Assembly (NCBI GenBank): GCA_965119745.1
Contig: OZ221973.1
Span: forward strand, 3,100,001-3,164,000
Length of the DNA stretch: 64,000 nt
Direction: 5' to 3'
Source of the DNA: CAJFUR01 sp904420575
GTDB taxonomy: Bacteria; Actinomycetota; Coriobacteriia; Coriobacteriales; Eggerthellaceae
Under the pieces are notes generated by a model. The model worked only from the letters and a program-made list of their open reading frames with translations, was not told the DNA's origin and made no database searches. Numbering within the stretch: the stretch's first letter is position 1; the number at the start of each line of letters is the position of its first letter. The position numbers and the translations under genes are program-made. Positions 1 through 6,892 of this stretch are shown here, piece after piece.

Positions 1-1367
1 GAGCGCGGGGCGAGCAAGCGGATGAGGGGCGCCTTGAACAGCAGCATCATGACGATGTCGCACACGATGCCGAGCGCAAGCGTCAGGCCGAAACCCTTCA
101 CGGAGGCCGACGCCAGGAAGAACAGCGAGAGCGCGCTCACAAGCGTCACCAGGTCGGCGTCGACCGACGTCACGATGGCGTGCTTGACGCCCGTGATGGA
201 CGCGGCCCGCACGCTGCGGCCCATGCGTATCTCCTCCCGAAAGCGCTCCATGGTGAGGATGGACGAGTCCGCCGCCATGCCGATGGTGAGCACGATGCCC
301 GCGATGCCGGCGAGCGAAAGGCTGAACAGCCCAAACGCCGAGAGCGCCGCCAGGATGCCCAGGTACAGCACCGCGAACACCGCCATGGCGGCGGCCGTGA
401 CCAGGCCCAGGCCCTGGTAGAACACCAGCAGGTACAGCATGACCACCGCAAGGCCGATGCCGGCCACCACGACGCCGGAGGCGAGCGCGTCCTGGCCGAG
501 CGTCGGGCCCACCACCTGGCTTTGCGCGTATTCGAAGCTCACGGGCAAAGAGCCGCTCTCCAGCACGGTCTGCAGCGACTTCGCCTCTTCGAGCGTGTAG
601 TTGCCCGTGATGGAGACGTCGCCGTCCAGGATCTCCGACTGCACGGCGGGGGCGAACTGCACCTCGTCGTCCAGGATGATGACGATCTTGCCCTTCGTGG
701 ACACCAGGTCGGTGGTGGCCTCGGCGAACGCCGCCGTCCCTTCCGCATCCAGCCGCACGTTCACGGCGTAGTCGGTAGACGTGTCCTTGGGCTTGCCGAT
801 GGTGACGTTCGTGATGTTCTCGCCGGTGACCAGCGGCGTGTAGGTGCCCTCGGCCACTTCGAGATGGACGGTCTTGCCCGAGGGGAACTTGTTGCCGAAC
901 TCGTCGGTGATGGTGCCCTCTTCACCGAACTGGCCGTTCTCGATCTGGCTCTTCACCTCTTCGTCGGTGAACGAGTCCAGCCGCGCGAACGTGAGCTTGC
1001 CGGTCTTGCCGATGGTCTCGAGCGCCTTCTCGGGGTCGGACAGACCGGGGATCTGCACGAGGATCTGGTTCGTGCCCTGCACCTGCACGACCGCCTCGGA
1101 CGCACCGAGGGCGTTGACGCGGCTTTCGATGATGGCGCGGCTCTTCTCCATGTCCTCGGTCGACACGGCCGCGCCGTCCTCGCCCTTCGCAGTGAGCACC
1201 ACCGAAAGGCCGCCTTGGATGTCGAGGCCTTGGTTGATCCTCTCCGCCGGCGGGGTGAACAGAAACACCGAGCCGATGACGAGCAACGTGGTGAGGACGA
1301 GCAGCCACAGGTTGCGGCGGTCGGCCGAGCGATTGGCCTTTTTCTTCTTCTGCGGGGCAGCAGCCAT
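1..1367 (-). CDS. secD: Protein translocase subunit SecD (3' end outside window)
   Basis: SecD is part of the SecDF accessory complex that uses the proton gradient to help pull proteins across the membrane after SecYEG. The visible 455 residues begin with a Lys-rich start and one membrane helix, followed by NQGLDIQGGLSVVLTAKG, the typical SecD sequence after TM1. A periplasmic P1-type region follows (about residues 45-290), then at least four hydrophobic helices with GIVLTIGMAADSSILTMERF, the RND-type TM4 signature. The ATG at 1367 is chosen because GAAGGAGAAGG lies just upstream. No stop is reached by base 1, so the C-terminus, and any fusion to SecF, is not visible. Confidence 0.95.
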   Translation of the reverse strand, partial: MAAAPQKKKKANRSADRRNLWLLVLTTLLVIGSVFLFTPPAERINQGLDIQGGLSVVLTAKGEDGAAVSTEDMEKSRAIIESRVNALGASEAVVQVQGTNQILVQIPGLSDPEKALETIGKTGKLTFARLDSFTDEEVKSQIENGQFGEEGTITDEFGNKFPSGKTVHLEVAEGTYTPLVTGENITNVTIGKPKDTSTDYAVNVRLDAEGTAAFAEATTDLVSTKGKIVIILDDEVQFAPAVQSEILDGDVSITGNYTLEEAKSLQTVLESGSLPVSFEYAQSQVVGPTLGQDALASGVVVAGIGLAVVMLYLLVFYQGLGLVTAAAMAVFAVLYLGILAALSAFGLFSLSLAGIAGIVLTIGMAADSSILTMERFREEIRMGRSVRAASITGVKHAIVTSVDADLVTLVSALSLFFLASASVKGFGLTLALGIVCDIVMMLLFKAPLIRLLAPR

Positions 1368-1480
1368 GGACGGAACCTTCTCCTTCTCGGCGCTTCGGGT
1401 GCCTCGCCGGCACCTTGCGTGGCGCGATCTCGTGAACCGTCCTATTGTGCCACAAACGTCCGTCTAGCGAAAGCGCATGC

Positions 1481-2902
1481 TCAAACCTTTTTGTTCTTGG
1501 GCAAGGAGGGTTTGCGCATGGCGCGGGCGTACAGGAAGCCTACCACCAGACCGACGGCGACGATCCCCATGGCTATGGCCAGGGTATGGGCGAACCCGTC
1601 GGCGTAGGCCTGCGTCTTCGCGAGGCCGGCGGCGGTGCCGCGCAGCACGTCGGCCGAAAGCACGCCGACGAACAGCGACGAGCCGATGGACGAAGCCACC
1701 TGCACGAGCGTGGAGTTGATGGACGCCCCGTGCGGATACAGGTCGGGCGGCAGCTGGCGCAAGGCGGCGGTCTTCGAAGGCGTGTAGGCGAGCCCCTGTC
1801 CCACGTAGATCAGGGCGGCGGAAAGCACCACCAGGCCGACCAGCAGATGTTCCGAAAGGAAGAACAACGCCACCTGCCCCGCAACCACCAGCGTCAAACC
1901 CGCCGGGATGAGCGGCCACGCGCCCACACGATCGTACAGCTTGCCGCCCGCGAAGGACGATGCGGCATTCACCAGCACCGGCCCCAGCAGCAACAGGCCT
2001 GCCGCGAAAGCCGTGCTGCCGTTGGCCCCTTCGAAGAAGAGCGGCAGCAGCACGCTGAGCGAGTACGACGCCATGGTGCCCACCATCACGAGCACCATGC
2101 CCACCGCGAAGCGCGGATGCACGAGCGGATGCAGGTCGAGCAGCGGGCTCTTCAACGCGAACTGGCGCCGTACGAACAGCGCAAGCACGGCCGCACCCGC
2201 CACCAAGGCCACGAGGGACGGCATGATCAGATGGGTGATCTCGCTCAATCCGAACACGAGCGCCCCCAGGCCCACCAGCCCCAGCCCGACGCTCGGAAGG
2301 TCGGCCGCGCCCGCACGGCGCGCGCCGATGTCGCGCACCAGGAAGAACCCGCCTGCCATCAGGGCGACGGACAGCGCGAGCGGGGCCGCGAACAGGGCCT
2401 TCCACCCCACGTACGTGAGCACCAGGCCAGAGACCAGGGGCGACACTGCCAGCCCCACGGCTATGGCCCCGCTGTTCAGCGCCAGGTGCACGCCAACGTC
2501 CTTCTTGGCCGACACGGTCATGATCACGCCTGTCACGGTGGGATAGAAAAGCCCCGTGCCCACGGCCTGCACCAACCGGCAGCCGAGCAGCGTGAGGAAG
2601 TCGGGCGCCACGAACGCGAACGCGCTTCCCGCAACCAAAGCGCCGGCAGCCACGAGGAAGAGCCGCCGCAGCCCCAGACGGCCCAGCAGGAACGCCGCCA
2701 TCATGATGGCCGTGGCGGCCACCACGGTGTACCCGATGATCAGCCAGTTCGCTACCGACAGCGTGACCCCGAACCGCTCGGAGGCCTGAGGCAGCGCGAT
2801 GTTCATCATGTTCTGCACGAACGATGCAGAAAACGAGCACGCCAGAAGCACCGGCAGCATCGTCGTGCGGCCGTTCGCCGCCTTGCCTGCCCGTGCGTTC
2901 AT
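1481..2902 (-). CDS. MFS transporter, DHA2-like multidrug exporter
   Basis: A 473-residue polytopic membrane protein, probably a proton-coupled efflux carrier of the major facilitator superfamily. MTVSAKKDVGVHLALNSGAI and the GWKALFAAPLALS segment resemble the helix 4-6 region of 14-helix DHA2 (EmrB/QacA-like) drug exporters. Many Gly/Ala-rich hydrophobic stretches run from about residue 12 to 460, ending in a basic tail (RKPSLPKNKKV). The start at 2902 has GGAAGG nine bases upstream; an in-frame extension to 3019 has no comparable ribosome site and reads as low-complexity Arg/Cys sequence. It is transcribed alone between secD and the copper operon. The substrate cannot be told. Confidence 0.85.
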   Translation of the reverse strand: MNARAGKAANGRTTMLPVLLACSFSASFVQNMMNIALPQASERFGVTLSVANWLIIGYTVVAATAIMMAAFLLGRLGLRRLFLVAAGALVAGSAFAFVAPDFLTLLGCRLVQAVGTGLFYPTVTGVIMTVSAKKDVGVHLALNSGAIAVGLAVSPLVSGLVLTYVGWKALFAAPLALSVALMAGGFFLVRDIGARRAGAADLPSVGLGLVGLGALVFGLSEITHLIMPSLVALVAGAAVLALFVRRQFALKSPLLDLHPLVHPRFAVGMVLVMVGTMASYSLSVLLPLFFEGANGSTAFAAGLLLLGPVLVNAASSFAGGKLYDRVGAWPLIPAGLTLVVAGQVALFFLSEHLLVGLVVLSAALIYVGQGLAYTPSKTAALRQLPPDLYPHGASINSTLVQVASSIGSSLFVGVLSADVLRGTAAGLAKTQAYADGFAHTLAIAMGIVAVGLVVGFLYARAMRKPSLPKNKKV

Positions 2903-3094
2903 GTGTCCGCCCTTCCCGTCCGTGCCGCTGCTGGCCGCTTCGTTGCGCCGCGCCCGAAAGCGGCATGCGCAAGCCCCACAGTCTAGCGGACGGACGGGCA
3001 GGCGGACGCAGCGCCCCACAGATGCAACGGACCGGTCACCTGGACGAGTCCCCGCGGTGACGCCGCGCCCGAAAAGCCGGCCGGCAGCGGGCCG

Positions 3095-3301
3095 TCAGGC
3101 CACCTGCGCCTCGTAGCCCGCTTCCTCCACGGCTGCGACGAGCGCCTGGCCCGGCACGTCGGCCGACAGCAAAGCCTTGGCAGTGCCCGCGTCAAGGTCG
3201 ACGACGGCTTCCTCCACGCCCTCCACGCCTTCGAGCGCCCTCTTCACGTGCGCCACGCAATGCTGGCACATCATGCCTTCCACCTTGAGCGTCTTTTCCA
3301 T
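3095..3301 (-). CDS. Possible internally initiated CopZ-like copper chaperone (nested in copA)
   Basis: In the copA reading frame, the ATG at 3301 is preceded by AAAGGAGCGGGTC, as good a ribosome site as that of copA itself. Translation from it would give a 68-residue protein (MEKTLKVEGMMCQHC...) of the size and fold of free CopZ chaperones, which hand Cu(I) to CopA and CsoR. The simplest reading is an ancestral copA-copZ gene pair that lost the stop codon between the genes while keeping the copZ ribosome site. Whether the short product is made is not shown by sequence; it would overlap copA completely. Confidence 0.45.
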   Translation of the reverse strand: MEKTLKVEGMMCQHCVAHVKRALEGVEGVEEAVVDLDAGTAKALLSADVPGQALVAAVEEAGYEAQVA

Positions 3302-5902
3302 GACCCGCTCCTTTCCGTTCTGGTTGACTGGCTGTTCATGTCCGCTCGCGCCAGAGGCCCCTTCGGCAGGGATCGCAGGCGCGGAAAGCGCCGGCTGGCC
3401 GCAGGCGTCCTCGACGGACTTGGAGGCCTCGGGCGCGTCGGCGGGGTCGGGCGCGCCAGCGGCTTCGGGCATGCTGGCAGCCTCGGGCGCGTCGGCGGGG
3501 CCGTCCGCGCCAGCGGCTTCGGGCATGCTGGCAGCCTCGGGCGCGTCGGCGGGGCCGTCCGCGCCGGCAGGGTCCTGCGCAGCACGAACGGGCTTCCAGC
3601 GACGCAGGCGCAGGGCGTTGCCCACCACGCACACCGAGCTTGCCGACATGGCCGCCGCCGCGATCATGGGGTTCAGGTCGACGCCGAGGCCCGCCAGCAC
3701 GCCTGCCGCCACCGGGATGCACACGGCGTTGTAGACGAGCGCCCAGAAGAGGTTCTGCTTGATGTTGCGCAGCGTGGCGCGCGACAGCGCGATCGCGGCC
3801 GGCACGTCGGCCAGGTCGCTGTGCATGAGCACGATGTCGGCGCTCTCGATGGCTATGTCGGTGCCCGCGCCGATGGCGATGCCCACGTCGGCGCGTGCGA
3901 GCGCCGGCGCGTCGTTGATGCCGTCGCCCACCATGGCGACCGCGCCCTGCCGGGCGAGCTCGCGCACGGCGCGCTCCTTGTCCTCGGGCAGCACGCCGGC
4001 GATCACCTCGTCCACGCCCACGCGGCGCTGGATGGCCTGCGCGGTGCGCTCGTTGTCGCCCGTGAGCATGACGGTGGAGACGCCCATGGCGCGCAGCTGC
4101 GCAATGGCGCCCGCACTCGACGGCTTCACGACGTCCGCCACGGCCACCATGCCCGCAAGCGCCCCGTCGCGGGCGAAGTAGAGCACGGTCTTGCCGTCGT
4201 CGGCCAGGGCGGCCGCACGCTCGCGGCAGGCCGACACGTCCACGCCGGCCGCCTCCATCATGCGCGCGTTGCCGGCAAGGCACGTCGCTCCCGCCACGCG
4301 GCCCCGCAGCCCCTGGCCCGGCACCTGCTCGAAGCCCTCCACGTCCCGAGGCGAAACGCCGGCCTCTTCCGCGCGCTCCACGACGGCGCGTGCGAGCGGA
4401 TGCTCCGACTTCTTTTCCAAGGACAGCGCAAGCGACCGGAGCCCGTCGCGCGCAGCCGGCCCGTCACCCTGGCCTTCCGCCACCACCACGTCGGTCACCT
4501 GCGGCCTGCCCTGCGTGATGGTGCCCGTCTTGTCGAGCACCACCGTGTGCACGCCCTGCGTAATCTCCAATGCCTCGGCCGACTTCACCAGGATGCCGTT
4601 GGCCGCGCCACGCCCCGTCCCCACCATGATGGCCGTGGGCGTGGCCAGCCCCAACGCGCAGGGGCACGAGATCACCAACACCGAGATGGCGTGCGACAGG
4701 GCCCAGGCCAAAGACCCGCCGAGCGCCATCCACACGACGAACGTCGCCACGGCGACGACGATGACCGCCGGCACGAACACGCCGCTGATCCTGTCGGCTA
4801 TCTTCTCGATGGGCGCCTTGGAGCTGGTGGCCTCGTCCACCAGGCGGATGATGCCCGCCAAGGTGGTGTCGGCGCCCACCCGCTCCGCACGCATGGTGAA
4901 CCAGCCCGACCCGTTCACCGTGGCTCCCGTGACCGCGCTGCCCGGCCCCTTCTCGACCGGCACGCTCTCCCCCGTGACGACCGACTCGTCGACCACGCCG
5001 ACGCCGTCGAGCACCGTCCCGTCCACTGGCACGGCTTCTCCGGCGCGCACCACCAGGACGTCGCCCGGACGCACAAGGGTCGCCGGCACCGTTTCCTCCA
5101 CGTCGCCGACCAGCCTCGTGGCGGTCTTGGGAGAAAGGTCCATGAGCTTGGTGATGGCGTCGGTGGTCTTGCCCTTCGCACGCGCCTCGAAGTACTTGCC
5201 CAAGGTGATGAGCGTGAGGATCATGGCCGCCGACTCGAAGTACAGATCCATCGCCGCCACATGCGCCGAAGTCAGATCGCCTGCCCCCAGCGCGAGCGCG
5301 ATGCAGTAGAGCGCGTACACGCCGTACACGGTGGACGCGGCGGATCCCAACGCGATGAGCGAGTCCATGTTCGGAGAGCGGTGGGCGAGCGCCTTGAAGC
5401 CCACGCGGAAGAACCTGAAGTTCACGAAGATCACGGGCAGCAACAGCAGGAACTGCGTCAGCGCGAACGCCATGACGTTCGCATGGTCGGTCAGAAAGGC
5501 CGGCAGCGGCCAGCCGAATATGTGCCCCATGGATATATAGAAGAGCGGGATGGTGAACGCGAAGGACACCGCCAGCCGGGTGCGCACCGCCTTCGCCTCT
5601 TTGGCCGCCGCGCCCGCCGGGCCTGCCGGCGCGCCGGAACCCCCGCCGGGCATGCTGCCGGAAGCGCCACCGGCCGGCGCCGAGCCTTGCGGCATGCGCG
5701 GAGACGCGCCGTAGCCCGCCTTGTCGATGGCGGCGCACAGGGCGGCCGCCGTGTCGGGCGAGCCGTCGTAGTCCACCTCCATGGAGTTCTTGAGCAGGTT
5801 CACCACGGCCGCATTTACCCCGGGAACCGCGTTCGCCGTCTTTTCCACCCGTGACGAGCAGGCCGCACAGGTCATGCCCGTCACGTCGAACGTCTGCTTC
5901 AT
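3095..5902 (-). CDS. copA: Cu(+)-exporting P1B-type ATPase with fused C-terminal CopZ-like domain
   Basis: ATP-driven export of Cu(I) from the cytoplasm. Order: an N-terminal HMA domain with GMTCAACS (Cys12, Cys15), membrane helices, the metal-site CPC at residues 413-415 (CPCALGLATP), phosphorylation site DKTGT (Asp457), GDGINDAPAL in the hinge, and the last two helices with YN and MSASS, the Cu(I)-type signature. An acidic Ala/Pro linker with an 18-residue repeat then leads to a second HMA domain (about residues 868-935, GMMCQHC). C-terminal HMA domains are unusual; CopZ is normally a separate protein. An ATG with AAAGGAG opens this last domain internally. The ATG at 5902 follows AGGAAG. 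csoR lies upstream on the same strand. Confidence 0.95.
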   Translation of the reverse strand: MKQTFDVTGMTCAACSSRVEKTANAVPGVNAAVVNLLKNSMEVDYDGSPDTAAALCAAIDKAGYGASPRMPQGSAPAGGASGSMPGGGSGAPAGPAGAAAKEAKAVRTRLAVSFAFTIPLFYISMGHIFGWPLPAFLTDHANVMAFALTQFLLLLPVIFVNFRFFRVGFKALAHRSPNMDSLIALGSAASTVYGVYALYCIALALGAGDLTSAHVAAMDLYFESAAMILTLITLGKYFEARAKGKTTDAITKLMDLSPKTATRLVGDVEETVPATLVRPGDVLVVRAGEAVPVDGTVLDGVGVVDESVVTGESVPVEKGPGSAVTGATVNGSGWFTMRAERVGADTTLAGIIRLVDEATSSKAPIEKIADRISGVFVPAVIVVAVATFVVWMALGGSLAWALSHAISVLVISCPCALGLATPTAIMVGTGRGAANGILVKSAEALEITQGVHTVVLDKTGTITQGRPQVTDVVVAEGQGDGPAARDGLRSLALSLEKKSEHPLARAVVERAEEAGVSPRDVEGFEQVPGQGLRGRVAGATCLAGNARMMEAAGVDVSACRERAAALADDGKTVLYFARDGALAGMVAVADVVKPSSAGAIAQLRAMGVSTVMLTGDNERTAQAIQRRVGVDEVIAGVLPEDKERAVRELARQGAVAMVGDGINDAPALARADVGIAIGAGTDIAIESADIVLMHSDLADVPAAIALSRATLRNIKQNLFWALVYNAVCIPVAAGVLAGLGVDLNPMIAAAAMSASSVCVVGNALRLRRWKPVRAAQDPAGADGPADAPEAASMPEAAGADGPADAPEAASMPEAAGAPDPADAPEASKSVEDACGQPALSAPAIPAEGASGASGHEQPVNQNGKERVMEKTLKVEGMMCQHCVAHVKRALEGVEGVEEAVVDLDAGTAKALLSADVPGQALVAAVEEAGYEAQVA
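3424..3573 (-). repeat. 54-bp in-frame tandem repeat in the copA linker
   Basis: Nearly three copies of a 54-bp unit encode the 18-residue repeat GADGPADAPEAASMPEAA in the linker between the CopA core and its C-terminal HMA domain. The two complete copies are almost identical, so copy number may vary between strains without disturbing the frame. Confidence 0.85.
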
Positions 5903-6101
5903 GTCGCCTACTTCCTGTTCTCGCGCGCCGCGCCCCGCCTGGGCGGCGGAGCGGGCGGTGCCTTCATGCGGCGCCCTCCCGCCGGAGCGGCGCCTGCCCC
6001 CGTTCGCCGACCTGTCGGCGGCTTGCGCCCGCCCGCCGCGAGCTGGCGGGCCCGCGCCTGCCAGCTGGGGGCCGGACGAGTTGCCTGCCTGCGCCCGCCG
6101 G

Positions 6102-6527
6102 TCAGCGCGAGAACCGCTTGACCAGCTGCACGACTTCCTCCACCACTTCGTCGTTGCCACGCCGGATCTGCTCGACCACGCACGTTTCCAGGTGGTCCTG
6201 CAGCAGCATGCCCGACACGCTGCGGATGGCGCTTTCGGCAGCGGCCAGCTGCGTGAGCACGTCGCCGCAGTAGCGGTTGTCGTCGAGCATGCCCTTCACG
6301 CCGTTCAGCTGGCCGATGGCGCGGTTGAGACGCCGCTGCAGGTCGGCCTGGAACTGCGCGCTGCGCGGCGTCTCCTTGTGGTGGCAGCATGCCGCGGTTT
6401 CTGTCTGGGCTGCGCCAGGGGCGCCGTCGCCTTGTGCGGCGTACGCGCCCTTGCGCTGTGCGGCGGACGCGGCCTCGGCGCCTGCATGCTCGCCCGTCAA
6501 AGCAGCCTGCTCGTCTTCTCTGCCCAT
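6102..6527 (-). CDS. csoR: CsoR-family copper-sensing repressor
   Basis: A 141-residue all-helical DUF156 repressor that leaves DNA on binding Cu(I). The core (from about residue 55) has RRLNRAIGQLNGVKGMLDD, followed by the Cys-His-Cys ligand set in RYCGDVL and DHLETCV. The C-terminal tail has the usual acidic/basic ending. An N-terminal extension of about 50 residues is not part of the standard fold of roughly 90-120 residues and carries an extra CCHH cluster. It is the first gene of a minus-strand unit, with copA 199 bp downstream, and two 17-bp operator-like palindromes sit in its promoter. The start at 6527 has GGAAGGAA upstream. Confidence 0.9.
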   Translation of the reverse strand: MGREDEQAALTGEHAGAEAASAAQRKGAYAAQGDGAPGAAQTETAACCHHKETPRSAQFQADLQRRLNRAIGQLNGVKGMLDDNRYCGDVLTQLAAAESAIRSVSGMLLQDHLETCVVEQIRRGNDEVVEEVVQLVKRFSR

Positions 6528-6542
6528 CGCAAGTTCCTTCCC

Positions 6543-6599
6543 ATGCCCCCAGGGGGTATTTTTATGCGCCTAGTATATACCCCCACTCGGTATTGTCAA
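6543..6599 (-). promoter_or_regulatory. csoR-copA promoter with two CsoR-type operators
   Basis: On the minus strand, -35 TTGACA (6599-6594) and -10 TATACT are separated by 16 bases. Two 17-bp near-palindromes of the CsoR type lie here: ATACCCCCACTCGGTAT (6577-6593, in the spacer) and ATGCCCCCAGGGGGTAT (6543-6559, downstream of the start point). The positions suit copper-relieved autorepression. Confidence 0.75.
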
Positions 6600-6892
6600 G
6601 AGCGAATGCATGGACAGCCCCTTCCCAGCATGCACGGCCTCGCGGATCGACTTTCCCCTCAGGGTAATGGATGCGTGCCAAAATCAGGCATGCGCGCCCG
6701 GCGGTGCTATCATCGGCGCGAAAACGCACTGCAGGCGGGCGGTGCCGCGCCGGCTGCGCGGCAGTTCGCGGCGCCGGTCGCCACATGCCGCCGGTCGCGT
6801 GCCCGCCAGCGCCGTCGGCCGCGCCGCCGGCACGGCCGCGTTTTCCCGATGATCCGCCGCCGCCTTCGCCCTTCGACCAGGAAAGCCTGCAC
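6600..6892. other. Intergenic region upstream of the YhgE pair
   Basis: No convincing gene is seen between the csoR promoter and the first YhgE gene. An extended -10 (TGC followed by TATCAT at 6708-6713, plus strand) could start the YhgE operon and would give a leader of about 170 bases, in which no regulatory fold was recognised. Confidence 0.4.

Noticed and set aside
180..1607. Long plus-strand frame opposite secD
   Set aside because: His/Arg-rich antisense reading of a clear SecD gene; no ribosome site or family match.
3248..5854. 868-codon plus-strand frame
   Set aside because: Shadow of copA on the other strand; composition is typical of antisense GC-rich frames.
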